Shown piece by piece: positions 33,447-42,017 of a stretch of DNA of 64,000 nucleotides. The stretch comes from Phytopseudomonas flavescens (GTDB lineage: Bacteria; Pseudomonadota; Gammaproteobacteria; Pseudomonadales; Pseudomonadaceae). The notes beneath the pieces were generated by a model that saw only the letters and a program-made list of their open reading frames with translations, did not search any database and had not been told where the DNA came from. The DNA lies in the NCBI RefSeq assembly GCF_900100535.1, contig NZ_FNDG01000020.1, positions 57,909-121,908 on the forward strand. Direction: 5' to 3'. The translations under genes and the position numbers were made by a program. Every line of letters begins with the position of its first letter. The stretch's first letter is position 1.

Positions 33447-34781
33447 ATGTTGCCCAGTGAAACCCAGCAGCTCATCGAGAAACATGCGATCAAGTATGTG
33501 CTTGCCCAGTTCGTGGATATCCATGGCTCGGCCAAGACCAAGTCGGTGCCGGTGTCGGGCCTCGAAGCGGTGGCGGAAGCGGGGGCAGGGTTCGCTGGCT
33601 TCGCCATCTGCGGCATGGGTATGGAACCCCATGGGCCGGACTTCATGGCCAAAGGCGACCTGTCGACCTTGATTCCCGTGCCGTGGCAGCCGGGTTACGG
33701 CCGGGTGGTGTGCATCGGGCACGTCGATGGCCAACCCTGGCCGTACGACAGCCGCTATGTTCTGCAGCAGCAGGTGGAGCGTCTCGAGGCGCGCGGCTGG
33801 ACCCTCAATACCGGCCTGGAACCCGAGTTCAACCTGATGCGCCGTGACGAGACCGGCACCCTGCAGCTGGTCGATGCCAGCGATAACCTCGACAAGCCCT
33901 GCTACGACTACAAAGGCCTGTCGCGCTCTCGCGAGTTCCTGGAAAAGCTGACGGAAGCGCTGCAGCCGGTCGGCTTCGACATCTATCAGATCGACCACGA
34001 AGACGCCAACGGCCAGTTCGAGATCAATTACACCTACAGCGACGCCATGGAGTCGGCTGACCGCTTCACCTTCTTCCGCATGGCGGCCGGCGAAATCGCC
34101 AACGATCTGGGCATGATCTGCTCGTTCATGCCCAAACCGGATCCGAAGCGCGCTGGCAACGGCATGCACTTCCACCTGTCCATCGCCAGTGCCGAGAGCA
34201 AGAACCTGTTCTTCGATGCCAGCGACAAGAACGGCATGGGCCTGTCGAAACTTGCTTATCACTTCGCCGCCGGCTTGCTGGCTCACGGCCCAGCGCTGTG
34301 CGCCTTCGCCGCGCCGACGGTGAATTCCTACAAACGTCTGGTGGTCGGCAACTCGTTGTCCGGCGCCACCTGGGCGCCGGCCTTCATCGCCTTTGGTGCC
34401 AACAACCGCTCGGCGATGGTGCGTGTGCCCTATGGTCGCCTGGAATTCCGCCTGCCGGATGCCGGCTGCAATCCGTACCTGGTCAGCGCCGCGATCATCG
34501 CCGCCGGGCTGGACGGTATAGACCGGCAGCTGATGCCCGAGCAGATCTGTAACGAAAACCTCTACTCGCTCGGCCTGGAAGCCATTGCCGCGAAAGGCAT
34601 CAAGACCCTGCCGCAGTCGCTCAAGGAAGCCTGCGACGCACTGGAAGCCGACCCGCTGTTTGCCGAGGTCATGGGCAAGGAGATCGTCGGTGAGTTCATC
34701 AAGCTCAAGCGCATGGAGTGGGTGGAATACAGCCGCCACGTCTCCGACTGGGAGATCAAGCGCTACACCGAATTCTTCTGA
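33447..34781 (+). CDS. gmaS: gamma-glutamylmethylamide synthetase (type III-like glutamine synthetase homologue)
   Basis: This 444-residue glutamine-synthetase-fold enzyme has a beta-grasp N-domain with FVDIHGSAKTKSVP. The catalytic domain has GLEPEFNL, NGQFEIN, NGMHFHLS, NSYKRL, NRSAMVRVP and LEFRLPDAGCNPYL, the metal and glutamate residues of the family. It is followed by three split glutamate-synthase-like genes, the hallmark of the N-methylglutamate pathway. It is therefore called GmaS, which ligates methylamine to glutamate with ATP. Plain type III glutamine synthetase (glnT) is the alternative name automatic tools will give. Two adjacent ATG codons precede it; 33447 is used. Confidence 0.87.
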   Translation: MLPSETQQLIEKHAIKYVLAQFVDIHGSAKTKSVPVSGLEAVAEAGAGFAGFAICGMGMEPHGPDFMAKGDLSTLIPVPWQPGYGRVVCIGHVDGQPWPYDSRYVLQQQVERLEARGWTLNTGLEPEFNLMRRDETGTLQLVDASDNLDKPCYDYKGLSRSREFLEKLTEALQPVGFDIYQIDHEDANGQFEINYTYSDAMESADRFTFFRMAAGEIANDLGMICSFMPKPDPKRAGNGMHFHLSIASAESKNLFFDASDKNGMGLSKLAYHFAAGLLAHGPALCAFAAPTVNSYKRLVVGNSLSGATWAPAFIAFGANNRSAMVRVPYGRLEFRLPDAGCNPYLVSAAIIAAGLDGIDRQLMPEQICNENLYSLGLEAIAAKGIKTLPQSLKEACDALEADPLFAEVMGKEIVGEFIKLKRMEWVEYSRHVSDWEIKRYTEFF

Positions 34782-34853
34782 TCCGACCTTCTCTTCAACC
34801 CTTTCCGGCGCCCGCCCGTGGGTAGGGCGCCTTCTGCCCAGGAGTTTTTAGCT

Positions 34854-35768
34854 ATGTGTGGAATCGTGGGGCTTTACCTGAAAAATCCGCAGCTGGAAGC
34901 GCAGCTCGGCAAGCTGTTCGAACCGATGCTCGAGGCCATGACCGACCGCGGCCCGGACAGCGCCGGCTTCGCCATCTATGGCGATGAAGTGGCCGATGGC
35001 TGGGTCAAGCTGACCCTGCAGGCCACCACGGAGGGCTACGACTTCACCGCTCTGGTGAGCGCCGTGAAGGAAAAGCTCGGTGCCGAGCTGGACTGGTTTC
35101 AGAACGCCAGCGCCATCGTGCTCAAGATCAGGGCCGAAGAAGCCACCGTACGCGCTGTGCTGAACGAGCTGGCGCCGACCGTGCGCATCATGAGTGCCGG
35201 GCAGAGCATCGAGATCCTCAAGGGCATGGGCTTGCCCAGGGAAATTTCCGAGCGTTTCGGCCTGGCGTCGATGAAGGGCAGCCACATCATCGGCCACACC
35301 CGCATGGCCACCGAAAGTGCCGTGACCATGGAGGGCAGCCACCCGTTCTCCACCGGTGCCGACCTGTGCCTGGTGCATAACGGCTCGCTGTCCAACCACT
35401 TCCGTCTGCGCCAGGAACTGCGCCGCGAAGGCATTCATTTCGAAACCGAGAACGACACCGAGGTCGCTGCCGGTTACCTGGCCTGGCGTCTGCAGCAGGG
35501 CGATTCTCTGAAACAGGCCCTGGACAGCTCACTGGAGGCCCTCGACGGCTTCTTCACCTTCGCCATCGGCACCCGCAACGGCTTTGCGGTGATCCGCGAC
35601 CCGATCGCCTGCAAGCCGGCGATCCTCGCCGAGACCGATGACTACGTCGCCATGGCCTCCGAATACCAGGCGCTGTCCAGCCTGCCGGGTATCGACAAGG
35701 CCAAGGTCTGGGAGCCCGCTCCCGCCACCCTGTACATCTGGGAACGCCAGCAGGAGCACGCCGCATGA
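34854..35768 (+). CDS. mgsA: N-methylglutamate synthase subunit A (class II amidotransferase)
   Basis: This 304-residue Ntn-type glutaminase domain begins MCGIVGLYLK, so Cys2 becomes the nucleophile after Met removal. It has RGPDSAGFAIYG, GHTRMATES, LVHNGSLSNHF and ENDTEVAAGYLA, as in GltB and PurF. In N-methylglutamate synthase the domain releases methylamine from gamma-glutamylmethylamide and passes it on. CAGGAG lies about ten bases before ATG 34854. It overlaps mgsB by ATGA. Confidence 0.9.
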   Translation: MCGIVGLYLKNPQLEAQLGKLFEPMLEAMTDRGPDSAGFAIYGDEVADGWVKLTLQATTEGYDFTALVSAVKEKLGAELDWFQNASAIVLKIRAEEATVRAVLNELAPTVRIMSAGQSIEILKGMGLPREISERFGLASMKGSHIIGHTRMATESAVTMEGSHPFSTGADLCLVHNGSLSNHFRLRQELRREGIHFETENDTEVAAGYLAWRLQQGDSLKQALDSSLEALDGFFTFAIGTRNGFAVIRDPIACKPAILAETDDYVAMASEYQALSSLPGIDKAKVWEPAPATLYIWERQQEHAA

Positions 35769-36448
35769 AAACCATCGATCTTTCCAGCGCCAGCGTGCGT
35801 GACCTCAACCAGGCGCTGCATGACCAGGCCAAGGCGGTCAGCGATCGCGAGTGGGTCGTGGCCCACCCCAACGGCGCCCACAACCTCGCGGTTGGCGTCA
35901 ACGAAGCCATCTCCATCGATATCCAGGGGCATGCCGGCTATTACTGCGCGGGCATGAACCAGAAGGCTTCGGTCACCGTGCACGGCAACGTCGGCGTGGG
36001 CTGCGCCGAGAACATGATGAGCGGTTACGTGCGGGTCAAGGGCAGCGCTTCCCAGGCCGCCGGTGCGACGGCCCATGGCGGCCTGCTGGTGATCGAGGGT
36101 GATGCCGGGGCACGTTGCGGCATTTCCATGAAAGGTATCGACATCGTGGTCGGCGGCAGCATTGGCCACATGAGCTGCTTCATGGGCCAGGCCGGGCGCT
36201 TGGTCGTATGTGGTGACGCCGGCGATGCGCTGGGCGATTCGCTGTACGAGACCAGGATTTTCGTCAAAGGCAGCGTGGAATCGCTGGGCTCCGACTGCAT
36301 CGAGAAAGAGATGCGGGCCGAACATATCGAGGAGCTGCAGGCGCTGCTCAATCGCGCCGGCTTCAAGGAAAACGCCGCCGATTTCAAACGCTACGGCTCG
36401 GCTCGCCAGCTGTACAACTTCAAAGTCGATAACGCCAGCGCGTACTGA
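35765..36448 (+). CDS. mgsB: N-methylglutamate synthase subunit B (GXGXG domain, GltB3-like)
   Basis: This 227-residue protein is built of the right-handed beta-helix GXGXG repeats of glutamate synthase: HGNVGVGCAENM, GGLLVIEGDAGARCG, KGIDIVVGGSIGHMS and RLVVCGDAGDALGDSLYE. It corresponds to the C-terminal structural domain of large GltB and holds the other subunits together. The short C-terminal tail with FKRYGSARQLYNF is typical of stand-alone versions. Coupling to mgsA and mgsC supports the call. Confidence 0.9.
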   Translation: MKTIDLSSASVRDLNQALHDQAKAVSDREWVVAHPNGAHNLAVGVNEAISIDIQGHAGYYCAGMNQKASVTVHGNVGVGCAENMMSGYVRVKGSASQAAGATAHGGLLVIEGDAGARCGISMKGIDIVVGGSIGHMSCFMGQAGRLVVCGDAGDALGDSLYETRIFVKGSVESLGSDCIEKEMRAEHIEELQALLNRAGFKENAADFKRYGSARQLYNFKVDNASAY

Positions 36449-36462
36449 TCAGGAGCCTCATC

Positions 36463-37785
36463 ATGAGTGACAAGCAACCCCCCGTGCTGCGCGAGTCGGC
36501 CACCTTCGATCGCCTGACCATCCAGGAAATCCAGCGCGCCGCCGAAACCGGCATCTACGACATTCGCGGTGGCGGCACCAAGCGCAAGCTGCCGCACTTC
36601 GACGACCTGCTGCTGCTCGGCGCCAGCGTGTCGCGCTATCCCCTGGAAGGCTACCGCGAGAAGTGCGGTACCGACGTCATTCTCGGCAACCGTTTCGCCA
36701 AGAAGCCGCTGCACCTGAAGATTCCGGTAACCATCGCCGGCATGAGCTTCGGCGCCCTGTCGGCCAATGCCAAGGAAGCCCTGGGCCGTGGCGCCAGTAT
36801 CGCCGGTACCAGCACCACCACCGGCGACGGTGGCATGACGCCGGAAGAGCGCGGTCAGTCCCAGCATCTGGTCTATCAGTACCTGCCGTCGCGCTACGGC
36901 ATGAACCCCGACGACCTGCGCAAGGCCGACGCCATCGAGATCGTCCTCGGCCAGGGTGCCAAGCCCGGCGGCGGCGGCATGTTGCTCGGCATGAAGGTCA
37001 CCGAGCGGGTGGCGGGCATGCGTACCCTGCCGATTGGCGTGGACCAGCGCAGCGCCTGTCGCCACCCGGACTGGACGGGGCCGGACGACCTGGCGATCAA
37101 GATCGCCGAACTGCGCGAAATCACCGACTGGGAAAAACCCATCTACGTGAAGATCGGCGCCAGCCGCCCCTATTACGACGTCAAGCTGGCGGTGAAGGCC
37201 GGTGCCGACGTGATCGTCCTCGACGGCATGCAGGGGGGCACCGCAGCGACTCAGGAAGTGTTCATCGAGCACGTCGGTATCCCGATTCTGCCGGCCATTC
37301 CGCAAGCCGTGCAGGCGCTGCAGGAAATGGGCATGCACCGCAAGGTGCAGCTGATCGTTTCCGGCGGCATCCGCAATGGGGCCGACGTGGCCAAGGCCAT
37401 GGCGCTGGGCGCCGATGCCGTGGCCATCGGGACGGCCGCGCTGATCGCGTTGGGCGACAACCACCCGCGCCTGGACGAGGAGCTGAAGAAGATCGGTTCA
37501 GCCGCCGGTTTCTACGATGACTGGCAGAACGGCCGCGACCCGGCCGGTATCACCACCCAGGATCCGGAATTGTCCAAGCGCCTCGATCCGGTCGAAGGTG
37601 GCCGCCGCCTGGCCAATTACTTGCGTGTGCTGGTGCTGGAAGCCCAGACCATGGCCCGTGCCTGTGGCAAGTCGCACCTGCACAACCTCGATCCCGAGGA
37701 CCTGGTGGCACTGACCGTGGAATCCGCCGCCATGGCACGGGTGCCGCTGGCTGGCACCAGTTGGGTGCCTGGGCAGGGTTATTGA
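36463..37785 (+). CDS. mgsC: N-methylglutamate synthase subunit C (FMN-binding glutamate-synthase domain)
   Basis: This 440-residue FMN-binding barrel of the glutamate synthase type has AGMSFGALSANAKEALGRGA, GDGGMTPEERG, KPGGGGMLLG, the FMN phosphate region LIVSGGIRNGADVAKAMALGADAVAIGTAAL, and DGMQGGTAATQEVF. It reduces 2-oxoglutarate and methylamine-derived iminium to N-methylglutamate. In GltB the loop before ITTQ carries cysteines of a 3Fe-4S cluster. Here it reads GRDPAGITTQ without cysteines, so the cluster ligands appear missing. Reducing equivalents may come by another route. Confidence 0.89.
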   Translation: MSDKQPPVLRESATFDRLTIQEIQRAAETGIYDIRGGGTKRKLPHFDDLLLLGASVSRYPLEGYREKCGTDVILGNRFAKKPLHLKIPVTIAGMSFGALSANAKEALGRGASIAGTSTTTGDGGMTPEERGQSQHLVYQYLPSRYGMNPDDLRKADAIEIVLGQGAKPGGGGMLLGMKVTERVAGMRTLPIGVDQRSACRHPDWTGPDDLAIKIAELREITDWEKPIYVKIGASRPYYDVKLAVKAGADVIVLDGMQGGTAATQEVFIEHVGIPILPAIPQAVQALQEMGMHRKVQLIVSGGIRNGADVAKAMALGADAVAIGTAALIALGDNHPRLDEELKKIGSAAGFYDDWQNGRDPAGITTQDPELSKRLDPVEGGRRLANYLRVLVLEAQTMARACGKSHLHNLDPEDLVALTVESAAMARVPLAGTSWVPGQGY

Positions 37786-37796
37786 CAGCATCCATC

Positions 37797-37828
37797 GGCC
37801 GGCTTCTCCCTGGGATGCCGGCTTTCCT
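37797..37828 (+). terminator. candidate terminator after mgsC
   Basis: GCCGGC arms at 37798-37803 and 37817-37822 enclose a 13-base loop and are followed by TTTCCT. The stem is short and the T tract weak. Confidence 0.35.
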
Positions 37829-37879
37829 CAGGCCGTGTGAAAAACGCCACACTCGAGCGGCGGTTTTTCATACGGCCTG
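37829..37879. repeat. 51-bp near-perfect inverted repeat in the gdx leader
   Basis: The left arm begins CAGGCCGTGTGAAAAACGCC and the right arm ends GGTTTTTCATACGGCCTG. About 20 bp pair with a single mismatch and one bulge around a 10-base loop. The inner part, CGCC/GGCG flanked by A5 and T5, looks like a bidirectional terminator, but it lies 12 bases before the GGAGG of the next gene and could also act as a leader attenuator. It does not match guanidine riboswitch motifs I know. Confidence 0.6.
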
Positions 37880-37903
37880 TTTCGCGTAGTGGAGGGCATT
37901 CGA

Positions 37904-38239
37904 ATGACTGCATCCTGGGCCTGGATGACACTGCTCGCCGCCGGCATCTGCGAAGTGATGTACGCCTCCGCCATTCCTCGTACCCAGGGCTTCACGCGGC
38001 TTTGGCCGAGCCTTTACTGCATCGTCTTCATCGCCCTGAGCATGTACCTGCTGGCGCTCTCGGCCCGCTACCTGCCAATGGGCACCGCCTATGCCGTGTG
38101 GGTCGGCATCGGTGCGGTCGGCACGGCGATCTACGGCATCGTCTACCTCAACGAACCCGCCACGCTGGCGCGACTCGTTTGCCTGGTGCTGATCATCTGT
38201 GGAGTGGCCGGCCTGAAGCTGTTCAGTCCGGCGGGCTGA
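37904..38239 (+). CDS. SMR family transporter, Gdx/SugE-like
   Basis: This 111-residue protein has four membrane segments. The first carries the essential Glu in AGICEVMYASAI, followed by the Gdx-type segments GFTRLWPSL and MGTAYAVWVGIGAVGTAIYG. SMR proteins of the Gdx branch export guanidinium and small alkylated cations in exchange for protons. GGAGG lies nine bases before ATG 37904. It directly follows the gmaS-mgsABC genes, so it might export surplus methylated amines or a related cation. That substrate is inferred. A long hairpin precedes it. Confidence 0.8.
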   Translation: MTASWAWMTLLAAGICEVMYASAIPRTQGFTRLWPSLYCIVFIALSMYLLALSARYLPMGTAYAVWVGIGAVGTAIYGIVYLNEPATLARLVCLVLIICGVAGLKLFSPAG

Positions 38240-38361
38240 GCCCGGGGCGATCGATTCGCCCAGGCGCCAGCCCTGAGCGAATTGGCTGCGCATGTGCACC
38301 CTCGGTTTCTGTCGTTCAGCACCCAGGCGCAAGCTCCATGCGCGAAGAGGTGCTGGCCGTC

Positions 38362-38392
38362 AGCCGACCCAGAGCGTGCTCCGGGTGCGGCT
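38362..38392. terminator. hairpin between convergent gdx and glnK
   Basis: An imperfect stem, AGCCGACCCAGAGC pairing with GCTCCGGGTGCGGCT, lies between the converging genes. It has no clear T tract, so termination is only likely, not certain. Confidence 0.35.
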
Positions 38393-38399
38393 GGCAGGC

Positions 38400-38738
38400 T
38401 CAGAGGGCGGCGGCGTCCAGCTCGCCGGTTCTGATCCGCACGATGCTTTCCAGGTTCTGGATGAGTACCTTGCCATCGCCGGTCTTGCCGGTGCGGGCGG
38501 TTCTCAGGATGACGTCCACGGCGTGCTGACAGAGGTCGTCCGACACCACCATTTCCAGCTTGATCTTGGGCAGCAGTAGCACCTCGTATTCGGCGCCCCG
38601 GTAGACCTCCGTGTGCCCTTCCTGTCGGCCGTAGCCCCTGACTTCGGTGGCCGTGATGCCGTTGACGCCAACGTCGGTGAGCGCTTCACGCACGGCGTCG
38701 AGCAGGAAGGGCTTGATGATCGTGGTGATCAGTTTCAT
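38400..38738 (-). CDS. glnK: nitrogen regulatory protein PII (GlnK)
   Basis: This 112-residue PII protein starts MKLITTIIKPFLLDAVREAL. Its T-loop RGAEYEVLLLPK carries Tyr51, the uridylylation site, and the B-loop reads TARTGKTGDGKVLI. GlnK binds ATP, ADP and 2-oxoglutarate and plugs AmtB when nitrogen is plentiful. It lies 11 bp downstream of amtB, the reverse of the usual glnK-amtB order, but is co-transcribed. It is probably a dedicated PII for this amine locus, since pseudomonads carry another. Confidence 0.93.
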   Translation of the reverse strand: MKLITTIIKPFLLDAVREALTDVGVNGITATEVRGYGRQEGHTEVYRGAEYEVLLLPKIKLEMVVSDDLCQHAVDVILRTARTGKTGDGKVLIQNLESIVRIRTGELDAAAL

Positions 38739-38749
38739 CGCGGTGACCT

Positions 38750-40069
38750 TCAGTTCGAGTACTTGTAGCCGACTTCACCATGAGCGGACAGATCGAGGCC
38801 ATCGACCTCGGTTTCCTCGTCCACGCGCAGCCCGCCGCAGACCACGTCGGCAATCTTGTAGGCCACCAGGCTGGTGATGGCCGAAAAGAGAATGCTGAAC
38901 AGGATGGCGCCGCCGTTGGCCAGCAACTGGTCGAGCAGGTCGCGGCCTTCGACGAAGCCCTGGCCGCCGATGGCGGTCAGCGCGAACACGGGAGTCAGCA
39001 GGCCGCCAAGGATGCCCGCGACACCATGCACGCCGAACACGTCGAAGGCATCGTCCAGGCCGATCATCGGCTTGAGTTTTTCTACCGACCAGACGCACAC
39101 CGGACCGGCGATGAAGCCCAGCAGGATGGCGCCCATCGGCCCGATGAAGCCGCAGGCCGGGGTGACGGCCACCAGGCCGGCTATGGCACCGGACAACGCG
39201 CCGAACAGGCTCGGCCGGCCACGGTGTTGCCATTCCACGATCATCCAGCCCAATGCGCCGGCGCAGCTGGCGAGCATGGTGTTGACCATCACCAGCATGG
39301 CGTAGCCGTTGGCGGCCAGTGCGCAGCCGCCGCAGAAGCCCAGCCAGCCCACCCACAGCAAGGAGCCGCCGGTAAGGGTCATGGTCATGTTGTGCGGCGT
39401 CAGGGACGGCGTGCCGAAACCGCGACGGCGGCCCAGCAGCCAGGCACCCACCAGTGCGGCGATACCGACGTTGAGGTGCACCACATTGCCGCCAGCGAAG
39501 TCCTGCACGCCGAGATCGAACACCCAGCCACCGCCCCAGGCCATGTGAGCCATGGGGATGTAGTTGATGGTCAGCCACACGGCCATGAACACCATCACCG
39601 CGGCGAACTTCATGCGCTCGGCGAACCCGCCGACGATGATCGCCGGGGTAATGGCCGCGAACAGCAGCATGAACAGGAAGTACAGGTACTCCGGGATGGT
39701 GCCGACTACCGAGTCCTTGGTGATGCCGGCCATGAACAGCTTGTCCAGGCCACCGATCACCGCGTGCAGCGAGCCGCCGTTGGTGAAGGTCAGGCTGTAG
39801 CCGTAGATCGCGAACAGCAGCGACATCAGCGATGCGGTGCAAAACACCTGCATGAGGACCGAGAGGACGTTCTTGGTTCGTGCCATACCCCCATAGAACA
39901 GCGCCAGGCCCGGGAGGGTCATCAGCAGTACCACCAGCGAGCAGAGTGCCACGAAGGCCGTGTCGCCGCTGTCGATCGGCGCTGCCGCCTCGTCGGCGAG
40001 AGCGGCGGCGCTGGCGAGCAGCAGAGGAAAAACCAACATATTGCGGCCTATCTGTGAACACCGAACCAT
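38750..40069 (-). CDS. amtB: ammonium/methylammonium channel AmtB, copy 1
   Basis: This 439-residue protein has a signal-like N-terminus (MLVFPLLLASAAALADE) and 11 membrane segments. Family marks are FYGGMARTKNVLS, the first pore His in GVQDFAGGNVVHLN with the conserved Asp, the second His in VFGVHGVAG, and LTPHNMTMTLTGG. It conducts ammonium and, in this context, probably methylammonium. ATG 40069 is used; an ATG at 40039 also fits. It is followed by glnK and preceded by a near-consensus sigma-54 promoter 135 bp upstream, the usual nitrogen-starvation wiring. Confidence 0.92.
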   Translation of the reverse strand: MVRCSQIGRNMLVFPLLLASAAALADEAAAPIDSGDTAFVALCSLVVLLMTLPGLALFYGGMARTKNVLSVLMQVFCTASLMSLLFAIYGYSLTFTNGGSLHAVIGGLDKLFMAGITKDSVVGTIPEYLYFLFMLLFAAITPAIIVGGFAERMKFAAVMVFMAVWLTINYIPMAHMAWGGGWVFDLGVQDFAGGNVVHLNVGIAALVGAWLLGRRRGFGTPSLTPHNMTMTLTGGSLLWVGWLGFCGGCALAANGYAMLVMVNTMLASCAGALGWMIVEWQHRGRPSLFGALSGAIAGLVAVTPACGFIGPMGAILLGFIAGPVCVWSVEKLKPMIGLDDAFDVFGVHGVAGILGGLLTPVFALTAIGGQGFVEGRDLLDQLLANGGAILFSILFSAITSLVAYKIADVVCGGLRVDEETEVDGLDLSAHGEVGYKYSN

Positions 40070-40203
40070 TGCCTGTTGCCTCCAACCGACGGGGGATTGG
40101 GCCGGCCGCTGTCGGTGGCGAACCGGATCCGCTACCCCGCGGAAGGTCAGCGCAGAAGCACCGGCTTATATTCCTGTGGGGCAATTAATTTCCCCTCTGG
40201 TAA

Positions 40204-40219
40204 AGCAATAGGCCTGCCA
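40204..40219 (-). promoter_or_regulatory. sigma-54 (-24/-12) promoter of amtB copy 1
   Basis: On the minus strand the sequence is TGGCAG-GCCTA-TTGCT, one base off the TGGCAC-N5-TTGCT consensus, with correct spacing. It lies upstream of amtB/glnK in a 349-bp gap that otherwise holds no gene apart from a stem-loop at its far end. Confidence 0.65.
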
Positions 40220-40388
40220 GAATCGTTGCCGACCACACTGTTTCAGCTAACCCACTGAGCCAAAGAACAATTTGTTACATGTTGGCTGAGGGCCTCGGAA
40301 TGCCTGGCGTGCGCACCGTGCATTGTCCTGGTGCGCAAGGTGTGGGGCTGCTACTTAGTGGGCAGAGCAAGGGCGTGCTGCGGGGGAT

Positions 40389-40412
40389 GACCGGCGCCGG
40401 TTGCCGCCGGTC
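40389..40412 (-). terminator. candidate terminator after the small membrane-protein gene
   Basis: A perfect 8-bp stem GACCGGCG/CGCCGGTC with an 8-base loop lies seven bases past the stop codon on the minus strand. No T tract follows. Confidence 0.4.
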
Positions 40413-40418
40413 GAAGGG

Positions 40419-40598
40419 TCATTTCAGCTTGTCGAGTTCTTCGTCAGGCAGCGCGTAGCTGTGTTTCTCGTGAATGATGGTCGCGATCAGCGCGTAGAGG
40501 CTGACGGCGGCGACCAGAAAGCTGATGAAGATCAGGATGGCGGGCTTGTCGGCGAAGGTGAATACGGCGCTGGCACCTTCGTAGGTGGTGATGCTCAT
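40419..40598 (-). CDS. 59-residue single-span membrane protein between the two amt genes
   Basis: A short frame encodes MSITTYEGASAVFTFADKPA, then a hydrophobic helix (about residues 20-43, ILIFISFLVAAVSLYALIAT) and a charged tail ending LPDEELDKLK. A strong GAGGAGT site lies nine bases before ATG 40598, and it starts 49 bp after the stop of amtB copy 2 on the same strand, so it is very likely co-transcribed with it. It is short enough to be missed by gene finders. It could be a small subunit or regulator of the Amt channel. That role is inferred. I do not recognise the family. Confidence 0.72.
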   Translation of the reverse strand: MSITTYEGASAVFTFADKPAILIFISFLVAAVSLYALIATIIHEKHSYALPDEELDKLK

Positions 40599-40646
40599 GG
40601 CGATACTCCTCGGGATGAGCCGGCCGCCCTTGCGGCCGGCCAGGGG

Positions 40647-42017
40647 TCATTTGGCTGGGGCGGCGGTCAGTGGCGGCTGTGCGGCGTTGCCACCCACCGT
40701 GCTGCTCTGCCCGTACATGCTGCTCCACTCCGGATAGGCCTGGGCCGGTACTTCGGTCAGGTCGAGGCCACGTTCCTCGGCATGCGCCGGCACGCGCAGG
40801 ATGCCGGCCTTGTTGAGGGCGTAGGAGATGCCGTAGCCGGGGAAGAAGCCCAGCGCTGCCATCACCAGCGCGCCGCCGAGCTGGCCGAAGAAACTGACCT
40901 CCGGCATGCCGTTCACGTTCGGGTAACCGGCCAGGAAGATGCCGCTGATCAGCAGACCGGCGAAACCGCCGAAGCCGTGCACGGCGAACGCGCCGACGGC
41001 ATCGTCCAGCTTGAACTTGAGCAGCAGGTTGTTGACCAGCGGCGCCAGGGCGGAAACGCCCATGCCGATCAGGTAGGCCAGCCCGGGGTGGTAGAGGTCC
41101 AGGCCGGGCGCCACCGAGATGATGCCGACCAGGCCACCGGACATCATCCAGTAGGGTTCACGGGTGGTCAGGTAGGCGCCGATCAGGCCGCCGGCAAAAC
41201 CCATCAGGGTGTTGAAGGAGAAGGCGGAGAGGTTGGTCGGCTGGCCGTAGATGTTGATCCACTGAGCGCCCGAGTTGTAGATGATGCAGCCGCCGAGGAA
41301 GCCGAAGAAGCCGACGATGATCAGCATCAGGCCGACCACGCTCATCGGCATGCTGTGGCCGACGATGGCGTTGGCGCTGCCGTCCGGGTTGAAGCGGCCG
41401 ATGCGTGCACCGAGGTTGATCAGCACGCCGAGGGCGAAGAAGCCGGCGATCATGTGCACCACGCCCGCTGCGCCGACGTCATGGTAGCCCCATTTGACGG
41501 TCAGCCAGCCTTCCGGGTGCCAGCCCCAGGCCGCCGCCAGCAGCCAGAGAAAGCCGCCTAGCACGATGGTCATGATGATGAAGGCGCTCATCCGCGCGCG
41601 CTCGATGATCGCCCCGGAAAGAATCGAACCCGTGGTGGCGGCGAACAGCGCGAAGGCGCCCCAGAAAATACCGGTGGCGTTGTCCTGGATGTTCGGGCCC
41701 ATGGATTGGCTCCACGGCATGCCGGCCATCAGGGCGTCCATGCGCGGTACCAGGCCATCGGGGAAGGCGTTGTAGACCGCCCAGCCGAGCAGGAACACGC
41801 TGGGGACGATGAAGCCGAACGCGAGGATGTTCTTCACGCCCGCCGCCAGGGCGTTCTTCAGGCGCGAGGCGCCGATCTCGTAAGACAGAAAGCCTGCGTG
41901 GATGCAGATCATCAACGCCGTACACCACCAATAGAACATCTCCATGTTCAGGGTGTTGGTCATTTCGATCAGGGCCTGCAGCTCTTCGAGCGTAGGCGGG
42001 GTCTTCTGTTCTTCCAT
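40647..42017 (-). CDS. ammonium/methylammonium channel Amt, copy 2
   Basis: This 456-residue Amt-family protein is clearly different from copy 1. It lacks a signal peptide, has an N-terminal extension rich in Glu (EEQKTPPTLEELQALIEM), and carries the pore histidines in HDVGAAGVVHM and GAFAVHGFGG. A cytoplasmic C-terminal tail of about 45 residues follows. ATG 42017 has GAGGA upstream. A perfect sigma-54 promoter lies about 98 bp upstream. With a separate glnK-linked amtB next door, this copy may serve methylammonium uptake. Marine TMA users show similar pairs, but the substrate preference here is inferred. Confidence 0.88.
   Translation of the reverse strand: MEEQKTPPTLEELQALIEMTNTLNMEMFYWWCTALMICIHAGFLSYEIGASRLKNALAAGVKNILAFGFIVPSVFLLGWAVYNAFPDGLVPRMDALMAGMPWSQSMGPNIQDNATGIFWGAFALFAATTGSILSGAIIERARMSAFIIMTIVLGGFLWLLAAAWGWHPEGWLTVKWGYHDVGAAGVVHMIAGFFALGVLINLGARIGRFNPDGSANAIVGHSMPMSVVGLMLIIVGFFGFLGGCIIYNSGAQWINIYGQPTNLSAFSFNTLMGFAGGLIGAYLTTREPYWMMSGGLVGIISVAPGLDLYHPGLAYLIGMGVSALAPLVNNLLLKFKLDDAVGAFAVHGFGGFAGLLISGIFLAGYPNVNGMPEVSFFGQLGGALVMAALGFFPGYGISYALNKAGILRVPAHAEERGLDLTEVPAQAYPEWSSMYGQSSTVGGNAAQPPLTAAPAK

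Noticed and set aside
34854..37785. Housekeeping glutamate synthase (GltB) split by frameshifts
   Set aside because: The three frames have their own starts and ribosome sites, follow the known mgsABC order, and are coupled to a GmaS homologue.
37829..37903. Guanidine riboswitch upstream of the Gdx-like gene
   Set aside because: The leader is one long hairpin. The twin ACGR-loop hairpins of the type II class and the conserved blocks of the other classes are not seen.
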